From NCBI GenBank assembly GCA_036429605.1, contig JAVFKD010000004.1:3782001-3846000 (forward strand): DNA of 64,000 bases, given 5' to 3'. This document shows, in pieces, positions 11,732 to 24,451 of this stretch. This stretch comes from Cladobotryum mycophilum (lineage: Eukaryota; Ascomycota; Sordariomycetes; Hypocreales; Hypocreaceae). The translations under genes and the position numbers were made by a program. The stretch's first letter is position 1, and each line of letters begins with the position of its first letter. The notes beneath the pieces were generated by a model that did not search any database, had not been told where the DNA came from, and saw only the letters and a list, made by a program, of their open reading frames with translations.

Positions 11732-14396
11732 CTTGAGAATCGAGGAGAGCAGCGCGCGCCTAAAGAGGAAAGATTCCAATCATATATCGAAATATATTGA
11801 GTGGATGATGAAGGAAAGCAATAAATTTTGTGCAGATTGTCAAATAAGTCTTATCGAATGCGCAAACCTTTGAGGGTGCGAAAAGTAAAAGGGTTGATTG
11901 AGATGGTTGAAGAAGAAAAGATTGAGGCCGCTCAGGGGATTTGCCCTACAGTTAGGGCTAATCCGCTAAAAAGAAGAACCTCAGTATTTGGTCAGTTTAC
12001 TGTGTGCGTTTTCGGATGAAATGAGTTGCAAAAGCTCAAAGGCAGATAGCAGGTGGACTGCTAAGGTTGCCAGCTGGCAAGGCATCGAGGTCAAGATTCA
12101 AACCCATCAACAACCAAGTGCAGCTGAAGAAGGACGAAATGCGCAAGCCACCAACATAAACTATTAAAACAAATGTCGTAATCACAAAGACTATAATCTA
12201 TTCCATTCTTTCGATTCATCCCAGACTCGGCTCCCGGATAGGCTGCCCTCCTCTTTGTGGACGGCTCTTTTGCTGTCGTGTAGCGTCACCCACGATACTG
12301 GTACATGCCGAACTGGGCTCTTCAGGGCCCTAGTACAGATGCGCCATTGGCCAGGCATATCCATGATGAAACGCATGGCAGAGCAGGTGAATCACGCAGT
12401 TCATCCGCTGGACCAGTCTATCTAGATTGAGCAGCCAGCCTCGGGCTACGTTGCACAAGCTACGCCACGGGATGGTGGCGAGAAGTGTTGAAGTTGCACG
12501 GGAACCCATATCTTGTGCCGTGGCGTTTATCCGTTTATTGCTTAATTAGGATTCTGGAGCGAATAAGACGCTGTCGGTGCTGAGGCGAGAGAATGGCGTG
12601 TTGGTTTTTTGGGGGGTAGCTGATTAGAAGCAGGCTGACTCTTAAAAGTACAGAAGAGTAGTGGTGGAAAGGTATCGAATATCGAGTTGTACCTATTCCC
12701 ACTTATTATCGGCAAGCGAAACAGCATTAGTCCAAGACACGACACGACATAACACGTCCCAAGATGCTCCTTAGACAGACCCCTTCCTGTCCCGGCAAGG
12801 ATTGGCCTCAATCAAGAGGTGAGGTTCCTTCTTATGCGAGCTTCCGCCTTGTGTGACTCTGATATGGCCTTAGTCTCTCAATAGGACACGCAGGACTGAA
12901 GAGGCAGGGGTCGGCAACAGCTACCGGTGGCTGCCACGAGTCTAATAGACGACAGATTAAGCCTCTCCATTCACCTTGAATCAGAGTGTGGCATGACTTT
13001 GACCTTTGTGGAGCATCGTATTGGAGAATTGGGGAGAAATTTGTCTGTTCTTAAGATGTATATCCGGTAAATATTGAGTGCTATGCACACTTGGTCATGT
13101 TTGCACGATGAGTGTCGTGCATCTTGCAATGAAATGATTGTGTTTCCACGCATCATGAGCCAAGTTTTCCCTATGTTTTTGCTTGTGTCTTGCTTGCCAC
13201 AAACTCATCATGACTCTTCGTCATTATAATCGATTTCTTGGAAATAGCATCTGTTTGCGGGGGTGAGGTATGAGGCAATGGTGGGCCATGTCGCGGGGGG
13301 ATGATGTAGTCTCGGGCCATATCTGCGAATTGCCATCTCTAGATAACTTTTCTAACATTGACAAACAAACATGAAGGTGATGGCGCTTCATTAATATAAA
13401 TCTGAACAATAAATGAGGCGAGGTTTTGGTTTGTCATGTAATTAATTGGGTGGCTGGACTGCGGCCAACCTTTCTTTCCGCCAGCTGTCAGGCGGTCTGA
13501 GGAAAGTGCGCTGATGTTCACACAAACCTTCCAAAATCATCATCACCACCATAAAATTCCATCGCTTCATTTAATCAACTGGTTGAATAATAATTGCATG
13601 ACCGAGATCTCCCAGAAAACATCTCATGACTATCCTCTCCTCCCCTCTCCTCTCTCAATCCCGTGTCACCCGCTTACGGGATCCTCATATCCGACTCGCC
13701 ACACACGGGATTGCGCATCTGCCGTGCTCGCCGCATCTGCAACTGGCCTTTTCCCACTCGAGGTGCAGGAACCGCAAGATTAAGCAGAACTGAGCTTCTA
13801 CTGGTCGGCTCATCCTTCATACTCGAGTCTCGAGTACGTCTGTCTGTCTTGTGCCTCCCTTGCCTCTGCCCCTTTCAGCCCATGATGACCTGATTTCCCA
13901 TGTTCAGTTTCCCAGATCTCTGCCCCCCCAGCTTTGCCAGCACAACACTGCGTTCGCAATTCCAAACTTAGGCTGACGACGCACAGTTGCTTGAATACCC
14001 CCTTTGCTGTTTGTCCTTTGTGACTGCGGCTGACACTGACACTGCGACTCAAAACTCTGGGGGTTCCAACTGCCGACCACATTCCCCAAGTTGAATGCTA
14101 TCGTTGGGTCTCTGGATCAGCCCATCTAGAAAACTTCTGAGCACCTTCACCCAGTAAAGGCTTACTTTGCCGCCTCATCACATATCGGAAACCGAAAGCC
14201 TCATCCCTCCTCATTTTATTCTGTTGCTGGCTTTTGCTGCTGTGACACCACGTTGGCCACGTTACTGCCGCTGCATCAGCACGAGGTTGCGACAAATTTC
14301 GACCACACATTATCCACATCATCCCTGGAAGTTGCGCCCTGCGCAGCCCTTGGAAGATCCCTCCCCACATCTTGGCTGCAGCCGGCCATCACCGCC
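11732..14396. other. Intergenic region between divergent azgA and methyltransferase-like genes
   Basis: About 2.7 kb. Short reading frames on both strands have no recognisable domain or splice continuity. CT-rich sequence at 13620-13900 fits a promoter or leader of the plus-strand gene. No tRNA box pair was seen. Confidence 0.5.
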
Positions 14397-16461
14397 ATGT
14401 GGGATGTGATATGGACAGATCCCGATAAGGAGCTGGTCGGCGAACACAGGGCTAAGAAGGAGAAAGATGGAGAGCAAAAGAAGAAGAAGTCCAGCAATCA
14501 TTCAGGAAGAGCATCAGTATCCACGACGAGCTCAAGGTCCTCTATAGATTCCCCTTTCTCACTATTCCGCGGTAGGGGTCTAAAGCGGGTCAACACTGCA
14601 AGCGCAAACGGTCAGATGGCATCATCCATCTCATCGGGACTCGAATCACCGAGCATCATCTCCGCTCGTTCACCACTGTCCCGCACTTTTGATGAAAGCA
14701 GCCGTCATAGCTCTGATCGTGCATCAGCAAGCATTTTCGAACGTCATGTTGACAGCCCCACAACCGCCAGTCCCGTCCCCAACAGGGCAGCCGAAAGTAT
14801 CGGCAGCATATCCCGAAGCCCCTCAAACAACGGTAAGAGAAGTGGCCGGGTGGTTCCCTATCATGTACTAATGACAAGGCTCGGCAGATTCCGTCTTTTC
14901 GACATCTCTTGGAGACGTCACCGCCAGTAGTTCCATAGACGATGGTCCTATGACAGAATCTGAGAAGATGAGAAGCTTAATACAAATTCTAGAACAGTCA
15001 GCCCCCATCACAGAGCAGGAAGCTATAAATACGTCGCCACAAGTGAATGAGTCGGAGATCAACGACGTGCCCAACGTCGAGAAAGCGGCAACTGGGGAAC
15101 CATTGACGCCACCAATGTCGCCCACCAATATGTAAGTTGCTTTTCGTTTGAAATTCTGTTCAAACAGACGACTAATCTTGATTAGGACACCAAGGTCACC
15201 CTTTAGCATCAAGATAGACCCTCCGAAATCCCCAACATCTCTGGTGCCGCCACTCAAGTCACCGTTACGGCTGGCGGCTCCAAAATGGTATACCCCAATG
15301 ATGCCCAACAACCCGGAGGCATGGAAACCACCTGATGAATGGGAGCCTGCTATGTCTGAGTCTCGAAAAAGTATATCAGAAGTTCTCGGCATAGAGCCTT
15401 TACCGACAAGCCCCAGGAGCCGTAATTCAGTGGTGTCCCTAAATTTCGATTCGTTGCAGGAAGATGTGTTGAAAATGGCGACTATTAACACATCAGATCT
15501 TCTGTCTAGACTACGTCAGCTTTGGACTAAAGCAAGGAATCAAAACCTCCAGTTCTTACTCGGCGTGAGCGAAGAGGCTACAGAGATGAGGCGGTGGATG
15601 CTCTCTGTTATGAATCACCTAGATCCTCCGGATTTGAATGGCAACAGAGTCGTGCCATGCAAGGAGTCTCCTATGACTGCTAGAATGACGATGGTTCTAT
15701 ATGAATCTTCAAGTAGGTTCCTAGATTAACATACATTTGTGGTTCGAAACTAACATAGTGGCACAGTCACCGTCAAATATCTTGCGGCACTTCACCTATC
15801 AAAGCAACTCTATCACATCTCAACCATGCCGATTTTGTACGATCAGTTCTGTAATGTTCGCAGCATTGCTGTCCCTTCTATATCCTCAAACGAATTCCCG
15901 GTTGCGCCGAGGCTATTTGAATCGGTTCATTCGCTTTCATTAGCATCACTCTGCCCGTCAACCATGCTGCCGGGTATTCTTACAAATGTTCACAAATGTC
16001 TGAAGATAGGGGGAGCGCTCCACCTCACGCTGATTGATCCACTGCCCCGCGCGGGTACGATGGGGCCTAGAATGAGAGCATGGATTGAGAGGAATCTCCT
16101 GCAGAACCTAGCGAAACAATCTCGGTGTATGAGCCCGAGCACATTATTCCCACATTTGCTTGGAGAGGTTGGCTTGAGAGGGAAAGGTAGTATCTTGACG
16201 ACGACAAAGTTTTACGCCTTGCCCGAGAGTACGAGAAGTCAAGATGAGGACCCCGACACGGAGGTTGAGAAGCTACGGGCAGAAAGTGAAGCCAAGGCTG
16301 AGGTTAGAAGCCTGGTCGGACGCATGTTCTGGGTGGAGGTGTGGGGGGCTCATGTCACAGCCGATAATTGGTGGTGGGAAGAGCAAGCATGTGTGCAGGA
16401 GTGTCTCGAGTTGGGAACATTCTGGGAGTATCACACGATCAGAGGTGTCAAGGGAGAGTGA
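14397..16461 (+). CDS. Methyltransferase-like protein with disordered N-terminus
   Basis: Four exons (14397-14832, 14888-15131, 15186-15712, 15767-16461) join in frame to 633 residues. Residues 1 to about 300 are Ser/Pro-rich and low in complexity, with a Lys cluster (KKEKDGEQKKKKSS). From about 310 the chain is ordered. The C-terminal half resembles the back of a class I S-adenosylmethionine methyltransferase: FESVHSLSLASLCPS, then ILTNVHKCLKIGGALHLTLIDPLP, and a late strand with ILTTTKFYALP. I do not see the glycine-rich motif I (GxGxG) that normally binds SAM, so it may be inactive or a remote relative. The C-terminus has WVEVWGAHVTADNWWWEEQ. The start at 14397 has a good context (CACCGCCATG); an in-frame ATG at 14253 is the alternative. 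No symbol is justified. Confidence 0.75.
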
Positions 16462-19400
16462 GCTCCATGGTGTTGCGCCCTACAGCTGCCCTCGGCCGGT
16501 TTACCCGGTGGCAGGCTCTGGACTGAGAATTTGGCTGGTGTGATGGATGAGCGCTGCCAAGACGGCATTTCTTTTAATATTAAGGTGGGATCTTTACCGA
16601 CTAGAAGGATTTAGGAGTCCATGAAGATTTTTTTGCGCGGAAGAAGCCGCGGGGAAAGCGTGTTTCAATCTCGAAGAGGTAGTTTTTCTGTTTATCAAGC
16701 CATAGAACCAATCATGCTGAATAATTGAATGCAATGTTGGAGCTGTTGAATCATGAGGATGTGATCAAGTGGAGCACTGGCATGGAAATTTGATGATGAG
16801 CCTACAGCTCCACAGGGAAGAAGGGGGAGGGGATGTTTATCTGAGTAATACCTGGTGTGGATATGTATAATCGATCTTGAGGGTATATTCAGATTGCACT
16901 CTGACTTTCATATTATGGATATTGGTATGGGTACGCACGGTGGTGTGGTCCTCCCATGATGTTACTGAGGTGATTTTTCTGACATGTGGATTCTAGTCTT
17001 TAACGTCTCCCTGTCTCGAATAAGAAGCGCCGAAAACAAGTATTGTTTTGTAGAGTTCAGTAGGATGATGGGCATATTGTAACGAGGTTGTGATAGAAAT
17101 ACTGACACAAATAGCTGATATATACATGAACAGATGAACAAGGTTGGATACTTTCACTACATGGGATCCATTGGGGCTTCCGTCTCTCATATTCCTAGTA
17201 AATGATGTGAGTTTCTGGTCTTGGAGACTGACCCGTCCTGGTCTATACCTGGGGGGGGGGTAAATATTGATCTTGTTGCCTACCCGGCCGGCACGATGAT
17301 TCCATGAGCGGATCTCCATGATGGCTAAGCTCAAAAGACCCTCTTTCATTTTTTGGGAACCACCTTGATACTCCAAGTTCCCACAAGGAACGTAACCCTT
17401 CAAAAGCTCCGCTGCTTTGACCGGTGACACGGTATTGGATTTGGATTGGCAAAAATGTGTCTCTCCCACTTTCTTCCATCCCCTCCCCCTCCCTCAAGTG
17501 AGACAAATGTCAGCAATGAAAGAGAGGGTGTGTGTGAGAGAGAGAAGGAAGGAATATGATGAAGGAGGAGGAGGAGAAAGGATATCTGGAACCGGTAAAC
17601 CGATACGCTGCCCGTGTTTCTCTTTCTTTCTTTTCTTTCTTTCTCTGTCTCTCCCTGGCCCCATTTTTCCAACCGTTTCTTCAGCTCACTGTCTAGGTTT
17701 CATTGCGTAGGACTTCATTGTCTAGGACGGGAACTTTGATTCATCAAACAAAAGGGCGTGGGGAGGGACTACGGTGCAACGTCTTTTTTGGGTTGTTGGT
17801 CGTGACATGCCCCCATCACGTTGAACGCGTGGACGGTGGATCTTGTAAACGAAACAAAAAAATAAAAAATATCCACACATCCACTACGTCCATCAAGTTC
17901 TCTTCTCCATCCAACAACGCCAGCAACACCAAAAAGATGATGCATCACCAGGAGGGAAACTTCTACATGCCCTGCACCGGAGAGGGAGGAGGGAGGTTGC
18001 ATCACCAACTCACCTCACTCATTGGAGCAAAAACTCCCCCGCCATCAAATTTCCATTCCATCACCGCTCTTGGCTGTAGTTGCTCGAAAAAGTAAAACAT
18101 ACAGAAACAGAAACAAAAAGAAAAACACACACAAAAAAGGCCATAAAGAAGCACCCCCAAGTCAAATCTTGCGCGCGCACCAACTTACCTGCCCCCCTGC
18201 TTGTCTGAGCCGCAGGCCCCTCCCCCATGGAACTTTCCAAGTGGAGAATCCATAATGTCTCTCTCTGTCTCCTACAATGTCCATGTCATCTTGGCCGTTG
18301 GCCGCAAAAAGCAATACTACCCTTTTTTTCTTTCCATCCACGAAAAGTAAGACAAAAAAGGGTGTTGTCTCTCTTTGTTGAGGAGGAGGGGATTTCCAAC
18401 GTGCCCAGCATCTCACGGACTGCCGGTCATCGCCTTATTTTCCTTTTTTTTTCTCTTCCCTTCCCTTCCCCTCTCTTCCCTTCTCTTCTCTTCAACCCTG
18501 TCCCCTTTTTTACGCGTCCTTGCTTCGAATTGCCAATCCTACCATGTTAAACCCCCATTTCAACGAGGAGGAGGAGGGTGAGGGGGAAAATGGTCCCGTC
18601 CCTATCCCCCCCGGCCCATCAGCCCTACGGACGGAACGTTCTTGTCTCTCTTTCTTTTCTGTTCATCAAGCGGTAAGTGCGCCATGGAGATAAAAAAAAA
18701 GCATTTGTATGTGATACCACCCGTATGAAGAAGGGCCAGGGGTTAGAAAGAGGAGGACGAGGGGGAGAAAAGGGAGCGTGCGCTGGATTGTTCAAGGGTC
18801 CGCACGGGGAAATCTCTCTTACAAGTACATGCAGACTAGGAATGGCAACTTCGGCGAGCATACATGGGGTCCCCCTTGCTCTTTGCTCCTTGCTACGACT
18901 TGCATCTCAGTTCTAGATCGTAAAATGAAAAAGAAAAAAGAAAGAAAAAGAATGACCGACTCCTTACTTAATACGAAAAAAGGAACTTGGGTCACTCCTT
19001 TTGTAAGATTAGAGATTCTTCAAGATCCATCTATAATCGCCTTAGATCCACCATCACTGAGTTCCATCACTTCTCATAAAGCCTCCGCCAGATGAACTAC
19101 TGTGACATGATGAACTGAAACACATACCAGTAGTTCTAGAGACATACCATGTCTTCTCCCATGCGCCGCGCCACTCGCCTTTAGCTCTCCACGTTATAGA
19201 GAATTGCCACAAAAGCATCACCAACTAAGCACTTTAGTAAGATAGTAAATGCTCGCTTGCTCGCTTGCTCGCTTATCAATCAAGCAAAGTAGTCAATGCG
19301 TGCTCGATATATGACACCAAAAGGGTCCATGGTTCAACCCATCCAAGGCGTCATGAAGAGTACATCCATAATGTCATTCGATTTATCGACAGTTATCAAT

Positions 19401-19668
19401 AGTCATGGTAAAAGCAACATATTCCCTCAAAGTAGCCATTCCGGGTATCTACCCAACACCAAATCGTGTCCTCCCTTATGTCCTCCTGTGCCTGTGCCTG
19501 TGCCTTTGACGCCTTCCTGCCCCGCCCCGTTCCCTTAGAGTGCCCCATATCCCGTTGTCATGAAATGAATTGGTATCAGTAAAATAGTCAACATATTAAA
19601 TCGTTAGGTCTAAAACCACCATCCCCAGAAGCCAAAGCGAAAAGCGCTACAAGGCATATGCCCAACAA
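16462..19668. other. Intergenic region between convergent genes at 16.5 and 19.7 kb
   Basis: About 3.2 kb. It contains a G-run (17251-17260), CT-rich tracts (17460-17660, 18420-18500) and a CGCTTGCT repeat (about 19254-19275). Only short, unsupported reading frames occur. No gene or structured RNA was recognised. Confidence 0.5.
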
Positions 19669-20869
19669 TCAACATTTCGTGTGAAAGTCATTCGATTGCC
19701 CATCTGCCGATGCCGCTCGACTGTTCGCGAGTTCCGTTGTACTCTCTGTGTCGTCTGATCTCTTCATACTAATCGACCCTGGTCTGAATTGGCTGATCCG
19801 GCGACTGTGTCGGACGCTCATTGCATCGTCCTGCCCGCCCATGCCACCCACCAACTCTGTCACGGCTGGTCGCCGTCCCTGTCGCAAGTCCGATACTAGA
19901 TTCTTACACGCATTCCATGATGTTACGATGTAGATGACGGCATTCCAAAATCCCTGTAGGGGTAAAACAAACGCGCTCATAAACTCGAGCGGTGCGTTAA
20001 TCTCTCCATTGTGTACCACTGAGTATACTCGATTCGCGCTCGATGGGATCCAAGTGATGAGAATTGCTGTGAAGAAAAGTATAGAGCATTTGGTGTATGC
20101 CCATGCAGCATTATTCAAGTCTTGGTGTCGACGTCGAGGATTCGCAGTCATCATTGTACTGCGCTGAGGTGCAGCCGCTATCGTGACTACGTTGGGTGTC
20201 TTTTGCGGAAGCGTCGCGCCTTGGATAGGCAAGATAAATTCGGAAGATGCGCGGGATGCTGCTGTGATTTGGACAGAGTATAAAGGGTTGGGGCCTCCAT
20301 AGTTTGGTTCGATCGATGAACGCTTGTCCATGGCATTCATGTGAAAGGCCCCGGCTTCGAGTGCCGACTCGGTAGTAATCGTCACCTCTGTAGTCTTGAT
20401 AGTGCTAATCACATCCCAGTTGACTGATAGCGGATCCGGGTCCGACGAAGAAAACTTATCCAACTGCTTTCGCTTCTCGTAAATGGTACGTCCAGCTCGA
20501 ATGTAGATGAAGAAAGCAATCAAGATGACAACCCTATGTGACAGTTAATAAAGCGTTGTGAAGTGTAAGGGTAAAAGATGCTAACCAGACTGGACCGTAA
20601 AAGGTAAGAATGCGCCAAATGTCCCATTCGGTCGTGATCCAACACCACAATGTGGCATTACCGTACGCTCGTTTACCCTCACGGTTCTTGACGAAAATGT
20701 ATATAAATGCGGGAACAAAGGGAATGCCGTAACAGCCAATCAAATAGGGCACTTCCATCTTCCGCAGCATTCTGGCATCGTACTTGTGGTAAAATGTGAG
20801 ATAAACATTGAATGCCATTGCCAGAGTCCAGAATGCATCTGCAGGCATAAACCTAGAGAACTGAGTTAG

Positions 20870-20942
<73 letters not shown>

Positions 20943-21289
20943 AAAAAAAGTGAGAGAAAAGAGACATACATCTGAATGAGAAATGCTTGAAACTGGCAGC
21001 CCACAGAGTCGGGAGCTTTGAGGTAATGGCGAGATATGAGCGTGCCGACATTGCTCATCATGTTGCCAAAGGAGGCATAAAAGACCAGCCGGTTGATGGG
21101 TTTGTGGAACGACCTGGAGAAGCAGAAAGTGACGATGGTGAAGACACTTCCCACAAGAGAGAGGACAGAGCAGGCTCGCTCAATGTCACTGATGGCATGG
21201 AGCTGCCGCATAGACAATGCTTCAGGCATGATTGCTGAACTGTCTACGATGCTTCTTCGTTGCTGCCTGGACAATGACGATGATGACAA
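19669..21289 (-). CDS. cAMP-receptor-like G-protein-coupled receptor
   Basis: Three exons (21289-20970, 20852-20586, 20533-19669) join in frame to 483 residues. The protein has seven hydrophobic segments: a pair around VLSLVGSVFTIVTFCF and INRLVFYASFGNMMSNVGTL, then FWTLAMAFNVYLTF, VPYLIGCYGIPFVPAFIYIF, WRILTFYGPVWVVILIAFFI, and after a long loop AYTKCSILFFTAILITWIPS and FVLPLQGFWNAVIYIV. This order, the short N-terminus and the CWITTEWDIWR segment before helix 5 match fungal cAMP-receptor-like (GprH-type) receptors, which are thought to sense nutrients through heterotrimeric G proteins. The third intracellular loop is about 130 residues. The C-tail is Ser/Arg-rich. Intron 1 (20969-20853) carries a long CT repeat on the coding strand. 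The ligand is unknown. Confidence 0.88.
20874..20938. repeat. GA/CT microsatellite inside GPCR intron 1
   Basis: An uninterrupted 65-base GA run (CT on the coding strand) lies within the first intron of the GPCR gene. It ends about 20 bases from the 3' splice site, so it forms the polypyrimidine tract. Unspliced, it would encode a Ser-Leu repeat. Confidence 0.95.
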
Positions 21290-24200
21290 TGTTGTTGTAG
21301 CATCGAAGGTGGAATGTCGAGGTTGACGTGGTCAGTTCAACTCGGATGGTCGATGTTCGTAGTCGGCAGGAAGTATGAGCAGCCCGGGTGTGCGCTAGAA
21401 AGGGAAAGAGTCCCACTGAGTCGCACCTACCTCGTTATAAAGGAGGAAAGACCCCTCAACTCAATTGATCCTGCTGCGAGTGACTTGGGACTTGACCAGG
21501 GTGGATTGAGTGTGTTTATGTACGAGTAGGTAGGGGTTGGTAGATTATACTTGTAGACGGATGCCTCATACTAATGCCTGCGCGATCAACCTACTGCTGG
21601 TGCAAGGCTCCATGGGTGGAGTTGACATGGAAGAAGAATGACCCACGGCTTCAAAGTTCGCAGATCACTACGGAGCACGCAGTTTTATACTAATGAATCA
21701 AGCAAGGTACCCATAGAAAACGAGCAAAAGTGGAGTGGTAAAAGGTATCATTTTCATCCTTGTGCAACTTTAGCGAGCATACCTAAGACCAAGTATGGGT
21801 CTCCAGTCCAAGAATCGGTGAGCACACCACACACAATCAAGAACGTTTGATAGGTACGGCACAAACAAGTAGTAGACCTACGGAGCAGACTACGGAGTAG
21901 ACTACGGGTCATTGCCGGGGCCAAACAAAATAGCCGGTAGAGCAGATACAAGTAAAACCTACCCAGTGTTGTTACTCGTACGCATATGAGCAGGGCGTTG
22001 ATATGCCTACGTGAGCAGTCCTAGCCCCAGGACAGACAGCCAACCAGCCTTGGAAATTGACCCTGGCCACATGCTGTTGAAGATGACAGGGGTTGCGACG
22101 GACCACTTGCAGGGGTTCAAGCCGGTAGGGCGGAAGCGAGGGAGCCGGTGCCATCAAGAGAGAAACACGGAGATGAGTCGTCCTACCTGTATGTACATGT
22201 AAAATGTAGACTAATTACTCCTTAGGTATGGCTGGTAGTCACGTAGGGCTGTGTGGACTTCTTGGTTGCACCTACAGATGGAGTACAGTCGGCCGAGAAG
22301 CTGTGCGGAATGACTTAATTGAGGCCCATGTTAACTCAGAAGCTTCTTACCTGGGCAGGCATAGCTTAGAACTGCACCATTCACGGCACATCCCATGCTT
22401 ACCCTGGCTATGCTGTAGACTCTTGGTAATGGCCCGTTCAACGCTTGTTCAATAAGAGCTCTGTCATCGCCAAGCTCAAGGTGATTTGACTGGGAGTTCG
22501 ATATCTGCATCCAGCATCTGGGGATTACTCTTTGTGGTAATAAGCCTAAATGAGTGAGAAGCTGACTGAAAAAAACGGGAACGAAAAAGAAACATGGAGG
22601 GGAGGAAATTGGGAAAAAGGATCGTTGGTATTCCAGAATGTCTTATTGACCCTTATCTTTGGGTTAAGACTCAGACCTGACTTAGGTCGGCTGTTTTGTT
22701 GCCATAGGAAGTGCAAATCGTGCACACGCTCTTTTGCGATATGCAAGTCTCACTCCGTATCCGTACATGCACTTCAACCCGCAAGGATATGTCGGATATT
22801 GCTCTCCGAAGTGACCGACCAGGATGGCCAGCTCCACATCAAAGAGTCATGAACCTTGGACCCTGCACGCTCGTTGAGAGAGAGCTCTTTGGGGTATCAT
22901 AACCAACACGAGGTCTGTTGGGTGTGCGTGGCTAGGAACGCTTCAAACGGCGGTGCCTTGGTTGACGATTTAGCGGTTCATTTCGTGGTTGGAGTCTGTC
23001 AAACAGAGGCTTTCCCGTGCCGTCTTGGGCTAATGATGCTAAAAATCTTGCCGTTGCATAGAGGTGATGCATTCGCCGTGCTATGTATGAGCACTACGCG
23101 CAAGACAAAATAGTGCCTGTACGTCAGAGAGTCATTAGTCTGGGGAACCCCTAACGGGCGAACAAGGCTTGAAGACCCCCTGAGGGATCACGATACTTGT
23201 AGATTAGGAGCGCCCTGTCCCACTGCTGTGGCGGCGGTGGCGTCAACGGTTAGGCAAGCTTTGAGTCGCGGAATGCTTTCTTCATGGCTCATTTTGAGTG
23301 GTGGGCCAAGGTCTTCCCGCCATCTCCAGCGGGCTGATAATGTTTCTGACAACTGAAACTCGGTAGGTAGCGAGTCTCACTTGGTACCGACGAACCACGT
23401 CCCAATTGTATTAGGTATCAATTAATTGCCGCCGCTGCCATCGCGAGAAACGCAGATCAGAGGGTGGGCAATCTGCCAATTTTGGAATTGAGGAAGTTGT
23501 CGCGCTGCACGCCATCGTCAGAACCTTGAAGTTGGTGTTGGTGTTGGTGTTGGTGGCGGCGGCGGTGGTGGTGGTGGTGGTGGTGGTGGTGGCACCTTTT
23601 GTCACGGCCCTTCTGTATTTCCGTACCTTCTTCATTCCTCTGCCCCAACATCACTGACGATAACTCATCCTCGCTTAGAACCCCAGGGCCAATCAAGATG
23701 AAATCCTCGTAATTTCTCCTCTTTCATACATCAATCCTTGCGACTAACGTTGAGAGAAAACAACCGACCTTCTCCTCGCTGATCTACAACTCGATAGCCG
23801 TGCTAGGGCATATTCTCCAAATGAGGTTTCCGTATGCTTCCCGCTCACCCGATCCGCCAATTTTCACATCCTCACCTATTCTTGGTTGCAATTGTGGATA
23901 GTAAAAAAACTCTGGCCGCGCGGATAATAAGGCGACAGAAGTGGAATTGATAACTTCTGCTAACGCTATATTTGTCAGGTTACCCAGACCCACCAGCATC
24001 GAGAGAGTTGATGGTTGGTCATTATCCTGAACTAGGACTTTTCCGCCGGTATGGCGATCCTCCAAACTCAAACGACTTCCTTGCGCTTCATTTCTTTTAC
24101 GTACTTGCCTTGGTGGTCAAAATTTGCAACATCATCACAAATTAACGGATAACCTGACGAGTCATGCCTCCATTCAGAGACCGTACTCGCGGAGGTTTCC

Positions 24201-24451
24201 GCCCAGTGTTACATCCGCCGCCCACTTCACCACCCGGCCGGTACCGAACCATATCTGAAACTTCCCCTGAAATTGTTCAGAGCCAGTTGCCCAATGTCCT
24301 ACAAAGGGTCTAACGTTACGAGTCAGTGAATCAAGTCAATGAAAACACCCATCTCAGCCTAAATACGACGACAGTTAAAGGGAATGGATATTACGTCTTC
24401 TATCTACTACACTTTGACCAAGTCATTTACGGGGATACGGGAAAACTTCTT
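21290..24451. other. Gene-poor region between GPCR gene and IleRS pseudogene
   Basis: About 3.2 kb. It holds the GPCR promoter, an imperfect tandem repeat of about 13 bases (21871-21908, units based on AGACTACGGAG), and a GGT-rich microsatellite. Two protein-like short frames near the pseudogene (23784-24071 minus, 24164-24313 plus) are discussed as findings; neither is recognised. Confidence 0.5.
23530..23593. repeat. GGTGTT/GGC/GGT microsatellite
   Basis: Hexameric GTTGGT units pass into GGC and then about nine GGT units. It is intergenic. Confidence 0.85.
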
